Source of the DNA: Acidimicrobiaceae bacterium
GTDB lineage: Bacteria > Actinomycetota > Acidimicrobiia > Acidimicrobiales > RAAP-2
Assembly (NCBI GenBank): GCA_003161255.1
Contig: PMOQ01000106.1
Span: forward strand, 33,644 to 97,643
DNA: 64,000 nt
Direction of reading: 5' to 3'
Below are positions 7,080 to 15,635 of the stretch, in pieces. The notes under the pieces were generated by a model, which searched no databases, had not been told where the DNA came from, and saw only the letters and a list, made by a program, of their open reading frames with translations. The position numbers and the translations under genes were made by a program. Positions within the stretch are counted from its first letter, which is position 1. Each line of letters begins with the position of its first letter.

Positions 7080-7883
7080 TCAGGGGAACGTCGTCGGGGG
7101 CAGCCGGTCACTTCGGCCCGCGACAGTGTTCATGACGCCCTCCCTCCGGGACAGGTGCGTCATGCTCTCCAGCCGCCCCGTATAGGAGACGGGCTGGTGG
7201 AGCATCCAGAGGAGACCTTCGGCGGCCACCTCGGGGGGCTCCCAGTCCCGGAAGTCGGCTTGCGGCATGTGGGCGCGTGCGCCTTCCGATCCGACCGGTG
7301 CGTCGACGCGGAAGCAGTTCATCGCGATGTGGTCGGGCGCGAGCTGCCGGGCCAGGTCAACCGTCATGCGCTCCACGCCGATCTTGGCGATCCCGTAGGA
7401 GGTCGAGGTGATGGTGACCGGGAGCGCCCGGAGGGCGACGAGGGACGAGACGTTCAGTATGCGGCCCCCGCCCGCGGTCCGGAGGTGGGGCACCGCGTGT
7501 CGGGACGCCACGAAAGGCGCGTCGAGGTTGACCGCCATGATGTGGTCATGCACGTCGAGGGCGATTTCGAGCCCTCCGATGCCTCCGGCGGCCGCGTTGT
7601 TCACGAGGACATCCAGACGACCGAGCTCGGCCACGGTCGTCTGGATCATTTTCGCCACCTGGGTCCGGTCCGCGAGATCCACGGGGATACCGACCGCCCG
7701 GCCGCCGCCGTCGCGGATGCGGTCGACGACATCGTCGAGGGTACCCGACGTCGGCTGCGGGTGGTCTCGGGTGGATCGGGCAGCGCACGCCACGGCATAT
7801 CCCTCCTTGGCGAGCGCCCGCGCCAGCGCCGCGCCAATTCCCCGACTCGCCCCGGTCACAAGGGCCACCTTCTCCACAGTCAC
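7080..7883 (-). CDS. SDR family NAD(P)-dependent oxidoreductase
   Basis: This is a classical short-chain dehydrogenase of 267 residues. The cofactor motif TGASRGIGAAL lies near residues 11-21, the NNAAAG motif near 96-101, and the catalytic Ser/Tyr/Lys set reads SLVAL...TSTSYGIAKIG with the YxxxK spacing intact. An Arg-Ser pair after the second strand (AARSTRDH) suggests NADP preference. The C-terminal region is not specific enough to name a substrate. It is transcribed opposite to the neighbouring gene at 6418, and no obvious operon partner lies on the same strand. Confidence 0.88.
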   Translation of the reverse strand: MTVEKVALVTGASRGIGAALARALAKEGYAVACAARSTRDHPQPTSGTLDDVVDRIRDGGGRAVGIPVDLADRTQVAKMIQTTVAELGRLDVLVNNAAAGGIGGLEIALDVHDHIMAVNLDAPFVASRHAVPHLRTAGGGRILNVSSLVALRALPVTITSTSYGIAKIGVERMTVDLARQLAPDHIAMNCFRVDAPVGSEGARAHMPQADFRDWEPPEVAAEGLLWMLHQPVSYTGRLESMTHLSRREGVMNTVAGRSDRLPPTTFP

Positions 7884-8179
7884 GATTCGAGCCTACGGGG
7901 CGGGCCAAGCTGGATCGACTCAAGCGCGACTGCTGCACCCTCCATCGGGTGGACAAGGGCAACGGCGCTCAGTGTGCCAACGGTCAACGCTCCTGCGTCC
8001 ACCAGCCCTACACGGAGCGCCTCTTCGGAGAGGCGCTCTCCTGTTTCAGCGCTCCACAATCTCCCGTTGCTCGCGCAGGGTCGGACCGACGGACGCAAGC
8101 AGGATTCGGACCGCTGACGGCACCGAGCGACTCAAGGGGGAGCGGCGACGCGGATCGGGGCGCATGCCGTACTAGCCGA
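7884..8179. other. Intergenic region, no gene recognised
   Basis: About 300 bases between the SDR start and the end of the secreted protein gene. Short open frames exist on both strands (for example 7880-8098 minus), but none shows family features, a convincing ribosome-binding site or a signal peptide. No tRNA-like fold was found. Confidence 0.5.
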
Positions 8180-8791
8180 TCATCCGACCAGTTTGTTCTG
8201 CTCCACGGCCGCGCTCGACAGGACCTTCTGCTGGGCTGGGGTGATCGGCACCGCGGCGCCCGTGGTGGTGGTGGACGAGGTACTACTCGCCGGCACGTTG
8301 GTGTTGAGGCCCACCACCTCCGCGATGTTGCCCCGCACCCAATAGATGAGGTAGTTGTTCGAGCCGCCGCTTCGCTCGATGGCCGAAGAACCCAATTGCT
8401 TCGGAGGGGTCCCCGAAGTCCCTGACGGCGTTCCGCTCAGAAGCGCAGCCGCGGCCTTGCTGGTGGTGCAGGCCACCACTTCTGACAACAGAGCGGTTTG
8501 GCCCGAAGCGCTCTCAAACACCTCCCGTGCGGCGTTGGGGCAGGACTTCTGGCCCGTCTTGGAGGTCGTGCTGGCCTTTGCCGCCACCTTGGTGAAGCCG
8601 GCCTTCTTCGCGTATGAAGACGGCAGAAGGTCCTTCGCCAGAGACTTGGGCGACGCTAGCGTGCTCGCCCCGGCCGGCATTTGCGCGGCCACGGTCAGCG
8701 GTAGCACGACAACCACGGCCAGAGCGGCAAAGATTCTTCGGTTGATCGGCAAGGTGCGCCCTCCGAATCGGATCGGGATTTGCTCAGACAT
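8180..8791 (-). CDS. Secreted or membrane-anchored hypothetical protein
   Basis: Starting at ATG 8791 (MSEQIPIRFGGRTLPINRR) the protein has 203 residues. A short basic N-region is followed by a hydrophobic stretch (IFAALAVVVVLPLTVAAQMPAGAS) that reads as a Sec signal peptide or single membrane anchor. The mature part contains two or three Cys residues (SCPNAAREVFES, VVACTTSKAA), a Ser/Thr/Gly-rich stretch near TSSTTTTGAA, and a helical tail. I do not recognise the family; it looks like one of the many actinobacterial cell-envelope proteins. An upstream in-frame start at 8839 would add 16 residues before the basic region and is less likely. It is divergent from the MBL hydrolase with a spacer of about 110 bases. 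Confidence 0.6.
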   Translation of the reverse strand: MSEQIPIRFGGRTLPINRRIFAALAVVVVLPLTVAAQMPAGASTLASPKSLAKDLLPSSYAKKAGFTKVAAKASTTSKTGQKSCPNAAREVFESASGQTALLSEVVACTTSKAAAALLSGTPSGTSGTPPKQLGSSAIERSGGSNNYLIYWVRGNIAEVVGLNTNVPASSTSSTTTTGAAVPITPAQQKVLSSAAVEQNKLVG

Positions 8792-8904
8792 GTTGCCACC
8801 GATTTTTGACCCAGATGTACGGGTGACTCCTGCCGGCACGTCCGGGGACGTTTGGCTCGTGTCGTCTATGGTGCCCCAGCGCGAGGCCGATGGGAGGGGG
8901 CCCC

Positions 8905-9732
8905 ATGCAGGTGATCATCCTGGGCAGCGGAAATCCGCTCCCACATCCTGATCGAGCTGGACCATCGACGTTGGTCCGCACGTCGGCGGGTGACCTGCTC
9001 TTCGATTGTGGCCGCGGCGTGCTCATGCGGGCTGGCGCCGTTGGCTCTGGTGCCCCAGCGCTACGAGCGTTGCTGCTCACGCACCTCCACAGCGACCACA
9101 TCACCGACCTCAACGACATCTACACGATGCGTTGGGTCATGTCGCTTCAACCCAACCCCTTACCCATCTACGGCCCCGTCGGGACCGCCGAAGTGGTGCG
9201 GGCCATGGAGGCGATGCTGGAGCCCGACATCGGCTACCGCATCACCCACCACGACGACCTCAACTGGCGTCCGGTCGCAGATGTGACCGAGGTGGACCAC
9301 GGGGTCATCCTCCAGGAGGGGGCGGTTCTGGTGACCGCACGGCCGACCGATCACGCTCCGGTTCGTCCGACCGTCGGGTATCGGGTCGATGAGGGTGAGC
9401 GATCGGTCGTGATCGCCGGCGACACCGTGCCGTGCGCCGGTCTCGACGAGCTGTGCGACGGAGCCGACGTGCTCGTCCACACCGTGGTCCGCCGCGACCT
9501 GATCGAGCCCCTGGGCCTGCCGCGGCTGACCGACGTGCTCGACTACCACTCCGCAGTCCCGGATGCAGCCGAGACCGCGGCCCGAAATGGGGTGGGCACA
9601 CTGCTGCTCACGCATCTCGTCCCTCCACCGGCCCCAGGCACCGAACAGGAATGGATCGACCAGGCTCTGGCGCACTTCGACGGCAAGATCGTGCTGGCGA
9701 CCGACCTCTTGACCCTCGAGGTCGGCGACTGA
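8905..9732 (+). CDS. MBL-fold metallohydrolase, ribonuclease Z/arylsulfatase-like
   Basis: The product (275 residues from ATG 8905) begins MQVIILGSGNPLPHPDRAG, which matches the opening strand and G-T/S-G..P.P...R motif of tRNase Z and related arylsulfatases. The metal-binding HxHxDH motif is present as THLHSDHITD. Further ligands are expected at the His/Asp positions VIAGDTVPC and in TDHAPV, with a final His in LLTHLVPP. The flexible exosite arm of true RNase Z is not evident, so a generic hydrolase of this branch is a fair alternative. The start at 8905 is preferred to 8890, which adds only Met-Gly-Gly-Gly-Pro. Confidence 0.82.
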   Translation: MQVIILGSGNPLPHPDRAGPSTLVRTSAGDLLFDCGRGVLMRAGAVGSGAPALRALLLTHLHSDHITDLNDIYTMRWVMSLQPNPLPIYGPVGTAEVVRAMEAMLEPDIGYRITHHDDLNWRPVADVTEVDHGVILQEGAVLVTARPTDHAPVRPTVGYRVDEGERSVVIAGDTVPCAGLDELCDGADVLVHTVVRRDLIEPLGLPRLTDVLDYHSAVPDAAETAARNGVGTLLLTHLVPPPAPGTEQEWIDQALAHFDGKIVLATDLLTLEVGD

Positions 9733-9771
9733 CGGGCGGCGTCGGCCGTGCAGAGTCGGCCGTGGTGCGGA

Positions 9772-10488
9772 TCAGGCCGGGGCGACGGTGTCGATGTTCT
9801 CGCAAGCGGTGGTGATGAGTTTTGCCAACGCCTGGGCACCTATCCCGCCGATCCCGAGATGCGTGCCATCTGAGCCGAACCATTCGGGGTTGCTTGCCGC
9901 CAGGGTCGCCCAGTCGGCAATCACCGCGTTCGGGTACGCCATCACGCCGGTGTACAGCACCTGGTTCACCTCGTCCTGCCAGGGTCGGTCGACGTGCACC
10001 GTGACAAAGACCACCCGGGGCACGTGCGCCAGGATGCTCATCATGTTGTCGAAGTCGGCGGACGTGACGGGCCCGTTGCTGCCCAAGCCGACCACGACGG
10101 TGTTCCCGAGCTGGCCGTCCGCCTTCAACTGGGCCAGCAGGGCCTCACCGGCCACGAACTGTCGGCTCACCGCCGCGTTGACGGTTATCCCGGGGATGTC
10201 CAGCTGGAGGTCGGGGACGGCGTCCAGCATGACCGAGTCCCCGATCGCGGTGACCGGTCCGAACACCCCAACGCTTGGTGGGGTTGCGTGAAACGTGGCC
10301 GGCGCCGATGTTGTCGTCACCGCCGGCGCCGTGGTCGGCGTCCTCGGGAGAACGTGGGTTGGCTTGACCGAGGGAGGTAACGACGCGACCGGACCGACGG
10401 CGGAGCTACCGCAACCGGCGAGGGTGACCGCCGCGATCGCTACAGCAACGAGCAAACCTGCCACCCGATTCCGGGATTCGGTCCTCAC
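9772..10488 (-). CDS. SGNH-hydrolase-like lipoprotein
   Basis: From GTG 10488 the protein has 238 residues with a lipoprotein signal: basic start, hydrophobic run GLLVAVAIAAVT and lipobox LAGC with the modified Cys at 26. A Pro/Thr linker (about 30-75) follows, then an SGNH/GDSL-like domain: block I GDSVMLDAVP near 90, GLGSNGP as the Gly-Asn block, and the late SDGTHLG carrying the Asp-x-x-His pair. This arrangement is seen in the C-terminal periplasmic SGNH domains of OafB-type O-acetyltransferases and in stand-alone esterases, so cell-surface deacylation or acyl transfer is the likely role. An in-frame upstream start at 10590 would place charged sequence before the signal and is not favoured. 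Confidence 0.72.
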   Translation of the reverse strand: MRTESRNRVAGLLVAVAIAAVTLAGCGSSAVGPVASLPPSVKPTHVLPRTPTTAPAVTTTSAPATFHATPPSVGVFGPVTAIGDSVMLDAVPDLQLDIPGITVNAAVSRQFVAGEALLAQLKADGQLGNTVVVGLGSNGPVTSADFDNMMSILAHVPRVVFVTVHVDRPWQDEVNQVLYTGVMAYPNAVIADWATLAASNPEWFGSDGTHLGIGGIGAQALAKLITTACENIDTVAPA

Positions 10489-10691
10489 GAATGTGGTCCG
10501 GGCAAGGCAAAACCCTAGGTCTGCCACCTCGCTCACCCGAGCCACCCATCCCCGGCGTATCAACGCCCTGATGCCCCGGTATCGACGCACCTATCAGGCG
10601 TAGGCAGCGCTTTTCGATCGTGATCACTCCGAAATAGAGTGCCCTGGGCAGACCGAACGGCGCGCGTCCACCGAGGAACCCGGAGGCAGAC

Positions 10692-11891
10692 ATGGCGAAG
10701 GTCTTGTGCGTGCTCTACAACGACCCCGTCGGTGGCTACCCGACGACCTATGCCCGGGACGACGTGCCGGCGATCACGTCGTATCCGGGGGGCCAGAACG
10801 CGCCCACTCCGTCGGCCATCGACTTCACGCCGGGCGATCTCCTCGGCAGCGTCTCGGGCGGGCTCGGCCTCCGTGGATTCCTCGAAGCGGGTGGGCACAC
10901 CTTCGTCGTCACATCGGACAAGGACGGAGCCGACTCGCAGTTCGATCGGGAGCTGGTCGACGCCGACATCGTGATCTCGCAGCCGTTCTGGCCCGCGTAT
11001 CTCACCGCGGAGCGGATCGCCAAGGCCAAGAACCTCAAGATGGCCATCACGGCCGGCATCGGGTCCGACCACGTCGACCTGCAGGCGGCGATCGAGCGCG
11101 GCATCACGGTGACCGAGGTCACCTTCTCCAACTCGATCAGTGTCGCCGAGCACGTCGTGATGATGATCCTGGCGCTGGTCCGCAACTACATCCCGTCCTA
11201 CGGCTGGGTGGTGCGGGGAGGTTGGAACATCGCCGACTGCGTCGAGCGGTCCTACGACCTCGAGGGGATGAAGGTCGGGACGGTGGCCGCGGGGCGAATC
11301 GGCTCCGCCGTCCTCCGGCGGCTGAAGCCCTTCGACGTCGAGCTGCACTACACGGATCGCCACCGGCTGAGCGCGGAGGTCGAAGAGGATCTCGGCCTGA
11401 CCTTCCACGAGACGACCGCCCAGATGGTCCCGCTTCTCGACGTGGTGACCATCAACGCCCCGCTGTACCCCGAGACCGAGGGGCTGTTCAACGAGGCCCT
11501 GCTCTCGACCATGAAGCGCGGCGCGTACATCGTGAACACGGCTCGAGGGAAGATCTGCGACCGGGACGCCATCGCCCGGGCCCTCGAGAGCGGGCAACTG
11601 GCCGGCTACGCCGGTGACGTCTGGTTCCCCCAGCCTCCACCGGCCGACCATCCGTGGCGGTCGATGCCCCATCACGGGATGACCCCCCATATATCGGGCA
11701 CCTCGCTGTCGGCGCAGGCGCGGTATGCCGCCGGGGCCCGGGAGATCCTGGAGTGCTTCTTCGAGGGTCGCCCCATTCGCGACGAGTACCTGATCGTGGA
11801 CGGAGGCCGCCTCGCCGGCACCGGCGCCCACTCCTACGGGGAGGGCAACGCCACCGGTGGCTCGGGGGAGGCGGCGCGCTTCAAGGCGTGA
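10692..11891 (+). CDS. fdh: NAD-dependent formate dehydrogenase
   Basis: The 399-residue product is colinear with the classical cofactor-free NAD-formate dehydrogenase of methylotrophs (about 400 residues), a D-2-hydroxyacid dehydrogenase relative that oxidises formate to CO2. The N-terminal catalytic part has the characteristic VLYNDPVGGYP start, PFWPAY near 97-102 and SNSISVAEHVVMM near 145. The Rossmann motif is GTVAAGRIG. The catalytic Arg lies in NTARGKICDRD and the catalytic His in TPHISGTSLSAQARYA. GGAGG precedes the ATG by about eight bases. It stands alone, divergent from the SGNH gene. No other C1 gene was recognised in the window, so formate here may come from other pathways or serve as an NADH source. 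Confidence 0.93.
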   Translation: MAKVLCVLYNDPVGGYPTTYARDDVPAITSYPGGQNAPTPSAIDFTPGDLLGSVSGGLGLRGFLEAGGHTFVVTSDKDGADSQFDRELVDADIVISQPFWPAYLTAERIAKAKNLKMAITAGIGSDHVDLQAAIERGITVTEVTFSNSISVAEHVVMMILALVRNYIPSYGWVVRGGWNIADCVERSYDLEGMKVGTVAAGRIGSAVLRRLKPFDVELHYTDRHRLSAEVEEDLGLTFHETTAQMVPLLDVVTINAPLYPETEGLFNEALLSTMKRGAYIVNTARGKICDRDAIARALESGQLAGYAGDVWFPQPPPADHPWRSMPHHGMTPHISGTSLSAQARYAAGAREILECFFEGRPIRDEYLIVDGGRLAGTGAHSYGEGNATGGSGEAARFKA

Positions 11892-11910
11892 GCGAGCCGG
11901 TCGCGCCCCG

Positions 11911-11994
11911 TCAGGTCTTGGAGCGGTACAGGACCCCGAAACGGCCAGTAGTGATCGCGCCGTCTCCGCCGATGGTCATCGTGAGTTCAGGCAT
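11911..11994 (-). pseudogene. Possible aldehyde dehydrogenase N-terminal remnant
   Basis: A minus-strand frame of 27 codons reads MPELTMTIGGDGAITTGRFGVL and then YRSKT before a stop. The first part resembles the extreme N-terminus of NAD-dependent aldehyde dehydrogenases (M-x-I-x-G ... F.V.nPatG), but the core domain is absent: the formate dehydrogenase gene ends 20 bases further on. It may be the stump of a gene lost by deletion. The match is short, so this is tentative. Confidence 0.3.
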
Positions 11995-12087
11995 TGCGAC
12001 CCCCATGCGCCTCGAATCGAAGCCGGCATGCCCAGGTGGAATGCCTCGCTGACACATCGACCGATGGCTGGCCGTCCTCGGCCGGTC

Positions 12088-12816
12088 TCACGACTGAGGT
12101 CGGGCGTCCGCACCGGGGCCGAGGTCGAGCAACTGCTCGTAGAACCCACCAATCTGGCGGCTGCGATCGACGAGGTGAACCTCGAGGATCCAATGGCACG
12201 TGCGGCCGGATCGGTCCGTTCGGCGCATCGGTTTACTCGAACCGGGGGTGACGTAGTACTCGATCATGTCGCCGTCGATCTTGTCGTGCGGGAACTGGCC
12301 GATCAGGTGGCCGGCGATGGTGCCGCCGAACTCCCAACCGGCCTGGTCACTCAACTCGCAGACGTGTGCGAACAGCTGCTCTCCGGTGACGTCTGGGTGG
12401 CCGTCGAAGAAGGCTCGGCCGGCGTCCCAAACGGGTGGCAACGACTCGCACAACCGCAGCTTGATCGGGTCGTCGCCGATGACGAAGGTCCGGCCCAGGT
12501 CGGCCTCCCAGTCCTCGAAGATGGGTCCGAAGTCACAGAACACGATGTCATCGGCGACGATGACTCGGTCCGGGGGGTCTTCCCGGTATGGCTCGAGGGT
12601 GTTCGGCCCGGCACGCACGATCCGCTTGTGCCAGTGATTCTCCATCCCGAACATCGTCGCGGCGAGGTCCCGAATCGCATCGCTCGCCTCGACCTCACGA
12701 ACGCCGGGGGCGATGAGGCAGCGGCGCCTCACCTCGTCGAACAGGACGACCGCCCTGTCCTGCGCCTCGATCAGCTTCGCGGTTGTGCGTCCTTCATCAT
12801 CGATCGCCTCGGCCAC
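12088..12816 (-). CDS. M24 family metallopeptidase (Xaa-Pro aminopeptidase-like)
   Basis: This is a 242-residue pita-bread-fold protein, consisting of the catalytic domain only. The five metal ligands of M24 peptidases are recognisable in order: Asp in VFCDFGP, Asp in EADLGRTF, His in IAGHLIGQFPH, Glu in WILEVHLVD and Glu in GGFYEQLLD. The last block normally reads fE...l, and here a Tyr replaces Phe. Lack of the N-terminal creatinase-like domain makes it shorter than prolidase or PepQ, so it may act on small substrates or be a non-peptidase member. The start is the first ATG of the frame. It lies tail-to-tail with fdh. Confidence 0.85.
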   Translation of the reverse strand: MAEAIDDEGRTTAKLIEAQDRAVVLFDEVRRRCLIAPGVREVEASDAIRDLAATMFGMENHWHKRIVRAGPNTLEPYREDPPDRVIVADDIVFCDFGPIFEDWEADLGRTFVIGDDPIKLRLCESLPPVWDAGRAFFDGHPDVTGEQLFAHVCELSDQAGWEFGGTIAGHLIGQFPHDKIDGDMIEYYVTPGSSKPMRRTDRSGRTCHWILEVHLVDRSRQIGGFYEQLLDLGPGADARPQS

Positions 12817-13264
12817 GCCCTAGACGCTAACGACGCATCGCCGGGTTCTCGGACGGCCCGCCGCGACCGGAGCAACGAGAGCTGGACCACGCTTCGAGAG
12901 GTGATCTCGGGCCGGAGGCATGCGGTACGATTTGACCGGACACCCGGGTGGGTCCAAGAGCGATTGCGACCGAATGATGCGGACACCGACGATGACAGCG
13001 TTTGAGGCCAGTGTGAACACTGGCATGGTGTCTCCGGTCATCGGGACCCGCGACCCCGGTCGGAAGCCCAACCTCTGAGTCTCGAGGTCTCCTCCGGGGG
13101 GTAGGGCCCGGTCGACCCGTTCGACCGACATCGCGTCTCACCTTCCCCAGTTGCCGGCATCACTGATGTCGCCAGCAGCACTCTTCAATCCGTCAATCCG
13201 GCCGACCGGTCTGTGGGGTGTCCCCCCAATTGCCCGGCCGGGATCAATGCACAAGGAAGCCCCC
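12817..13264. other. Long intergenic region with an 18-bp palindrome, no gene recognised
   Basis: The stretch separates the divergently transcribed M24 peptidase and ABC exporter genes. It contains a perfect inverted repeat at 13007-13024, GCCAGTGT-GA-ACACTGGC (8-bp arms, 2-base centre), typical in size of a dimeric regulator site. Open frames here lack family features. Confidence 0.45.
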
Positions 13265-15100
13265 GTGGCTGAACTCTCAGATTTCCCGTCCGCATCGGCG
13301 GGCGACACGATCGCATTCTGTTGGGAACAGATCGAAGGCCAGAAACGCCAGCTGATCACGTCGTGGGTGGTCATGGTCCTGGCCGTCATCGTGGCCGACA
13401 TCGTGTGTCCGCTCATCTTTGCGTCGATCCTCAGCCGGGTCGCCTCGCTGCCCCTCCACACGGTGACCAGTGAATGGCACCGCTTTGGCCCGCTGCTGCT
13501 CGCGTACGGCGTCGCCGGCCTGATCGCCATGGCGATGTGGGGGGTCGCGGGCTGGTTCGAGTGGGGAGCGTGCGTCCGGGCCTTCGCCAAGGGCCTCAAC
13601 AACGGCTACGAGCACCTGCTCCGACTGAGCTACCGCTGGCACATGGACCACCCTGCGGGCGAGGTCATCTCGTCGCTCGGCAACTTCTCGTGGGCCTTCG
13701 TGGAGATGGTCGATGTCGCGTCGTGGGGGTTGCTCCCCGTGGCGGTGGTCGTCCTGTCCGCGATCGCGGTGCTCTCGGTGGTGGCGTGGCCGGCCGCCTT
13801 GGCCCTTCTCGTCATGGTGGCCGGGTTCGTCTACGTCTTGTACAAGCGGCTCCCACTGGTCCGGGAGGCCTCCCAGGAGTTCGAGAACCATCACTCGAAG
13901 GCGACCGGGGTCGTCGCGGACACCGTCACGAACCTGATGGCGGTCCGCACCGCCGCGGCCGAGCCCCGGGAGCGATTCCGCGTGGAGGACCTGATGCAGC
14001 AATCGGTCAATGCCGACCTGCGGGCCCGATCCATCTTCATGCGTACCCAGCTGCAGCTGGAGACCTCAATCGTGGTCGGGACCCTGCTCGCGTTGATCGC
14101 GGGAACGACCATGGCGGTCCACCACTGGTCGTCGACGGCGGCGCTCTACCTGATCCTCTACTACTCGGCCCAGGTCGCGTTGAGCCTGCAGCAGTCCTTC
14201 GAGCACCTGCGGTCGCTCGCCCGTTCGCTCGGGCGGGCGGCCAAGTTCACCGCCATCGCCGGCGAGGAGATCGAGATCACCAACTGCCCGAACGCCCGAG
14301 ACGTCCGCGTGTCGACCGGAAGGGTGGAGTTCAACCGGGTCTCCTTCGGCTACCGATCCAACTACAAGCTCTTTCAAGATCTGACGCTGGCGGTGAAGCC
14401 GGGCGAGCACGTCGCGTTGGTCGGGCCCTCAGGGTCCGGGAAGTCGACACTGTCCAAGCTCCTGCTGCGATTCATGGACGTGGACGCCGGACAGATCCTG
14501 GTCGATGGGCAGGACATCAGGGAGGTCACCCTGGCCTCCCTGCGGAGCCACGTCTCCTACGTACCCCAGGACCCCCAGCTCCTGCACCGGACCATCGCCG
14601 AGAACATCTGCTACGGCATCGGCGTCGACGCCAACGGCTCGGGAGGCGACGGTGCCGTGCCAGTCGTCGACTACGACATCGTGCACGCCGTGGGCAAGGC
14701 CGCCCATGTCGAGGAGTTCGTCTACGGTCTCCCGGACAGGTACGACACCGTCGTCGGCGAGCGCGGTCTCAAGCTCTCCGGGGGGCAGCGCCAGCGGGTC
14801 GCCATCGCCCAGGCGATGGCGAAGAACGCCCCCATCCTGGTCCTGGACGAAGCCACCTCGGCGCTCGACTCGGAGTCCGAGCACCTCGTGCAGGAGGCGC
14901 TCTGGCAGCTCATGGAGCGCTCAACGGCACTCGTCATCGCCCACCGCCTATCCACCATCGCCAAGATGGACCGCATCGTGGTGTTCGATCAGGGCCGGAT
15001 CGTCGAAGAGGGGACCCACCGCGAGCTCCTTCGCAACGGGGGCCTCGGCATGTACGGGCGCCTGTGGCACCACCAGTCGGGCGGCTTCCTGGTCGAGTAA
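13265..15100 (+). CDS. ABC exporter, fused permease and ATPase
   Basis: A half-transporter of about 611 residues from GTG 13265, which has AAGGAAG five bases upstream; ATG 13247 and 13151 are in-frame alternatives. The N-terminal part has the six membrane segments of type IV exporters, for example ITSWVVMVLAVIVADIVCPLIF, LLAYGVAGLIAMAMWGVAG and VVGTLLALIAG. The nucleotide-binding domain has Walker A GPSGSGKST, the Q-loop region YVPQDPQL, signature LSGGQRQRVAIAQAM, Walker B ILVLDEATSALD and the H-loop AHRLSTI. It probably acts as a homodimer exporting a lipid, peptide or drug; the substrate cannot be read from sequence. No second half-transporter is nearby. Confidence 0.9.
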   Translation: MAELSDFPSASAGDTIAFCWEQIEGQKRQLITSWVVMVLAVIVADIVCPLIFASILSRVASLPLHTVTSEWHRFGPLLLAYGVAGLIAMAMWGVAGWFEWGACVRAFAKGLNNGYEHLLRLSYRWHMDHPAGEVISSLGNFSWAFVEMVDVASWGLLPVAVVVLSAIAVLSVVAWPAALALLVMVAGFVYVLYKRLPLVREASQEFENHHSKATGVVADTVTNLMAVRTAAAEPRERFRVEDLMQQSVNADLRARSIFMRTQLQLETSIVVGTLLALIAGTTMAVHHWSSTAALYLILYYSAQVALSLQQSFEHLRSLARSLGRAAKFTAIAGEEIEITNCPNARDVRVSTGRVEFNRVSFGYRSNYKLFQDLTLAVKPGEHVALVGPSGSGKSTLSKLLLRFMDVDAGQILVDGQDIREVTLASLRSHVSYVPQDPQLLHRTIAENICYGIGVDANGSGGDGAVPVVDYDIVHAVGKAAHVEEFVYGLPDRYDTVVGERGLKLSGGQRQRVAIAQAMAKNAPILVLDEATSALDSESEHLVQEALWQLMERSTALVIAHRLSTIAKMDRIVVFDQGRIVEEGTHRELLRNGGLGMYGRLWHHQSGGFLVE

Positions 15101-15132
15101 TCGACCGGAGCATTGCCCGGCGACGATGCGAA

Positions 15133-15597
15133 TCAGGTAGTCGTCGACTCCCGGGCGACCAGGACGGCGAACGCCTTCACCGATCGTTCCTGCGCTCGCG
15201 TCATCTGTCCGGCGATTGCCCGGTCGATGACCGCACCGACTGGCCCAAAGCGAGGCGTGTAGCGGATGGTGAGGGCCATATGCGTGCTCTGCCCGTCCGG
15301 CGTGAGGTCGATGACTACCGCCATTCCCGTCGCCGCGACGACGCCTTCGCCTTCGTGGACTTGGCGCCGCGGGCGTTCGAATTCCGTGACGCGCCATCGG
15401 GTCAGCACCTTCCATGGACCGGCGATGCGAGTCCGCTCTTCGTACGTCGTGCCCATCTGAACGGTGCCGTCGAAGTACACCTCGAGGGTGTTCTCAACCC
15501 AGTCCGCGTAACGGGTCACATCCGACGCGAGATCCCATACGCGCTCGGGTGGCGCCGGGATGTCGACCGATACGGTTATCGACCTCTCTTTGGACAT
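15133..15597 (-). CDS. SRPBCC (polyketide cyclase/START-like) family protein
   Basis: The 154-residue product has the START/Bet v1-like layout: first strand SITVSVDIPAPPERVWDLASDVTRYADW, a family hallmark with the conserved Pro-x-x-x-V-W and the W in the following helix. A run of antiparallel strands follows, then a long C-terminal helix (GAVIDRAIAGQMTRAQERSVKAFAVL). Such proteins bind hydrophobic ligands or act as cyclases, dehydratases or coenzyme Q-binding-like proteins; no specific role is visible. The gene runs convergent to the ABC exporter, 32 bases from it, and in the same direction as the monooxygenase gene upstream (15636-16868), suggesting co-transcription. Confidence 0.82.
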   Translation of the reverse strand: MSKERSITVSVDIPAPPERVWDLASDVTRYADWVENTLEVYFDGTVQMGTTYEERTRIAGPWKVLTRWRVTEFERPRRQVHEGEGVVAATGMAVVIDLTPDGQSTHMALTIRYTPRFGPVGAVIDRAIAGQMTRAQERSVKAFAVLVARESTTT

Positions 15598-15635
15598 AGC
15601 AGCTCCTCAGGGGATGGTGTGCGTGGTGGCCGGGG

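Noticed and set aside
7155..8117. 320-codon plus frame antisense to the SDR at 7080-7883
   Set aside because: The SDR on the minus strand has all catalytic motifs; the plus frame is a shadow.
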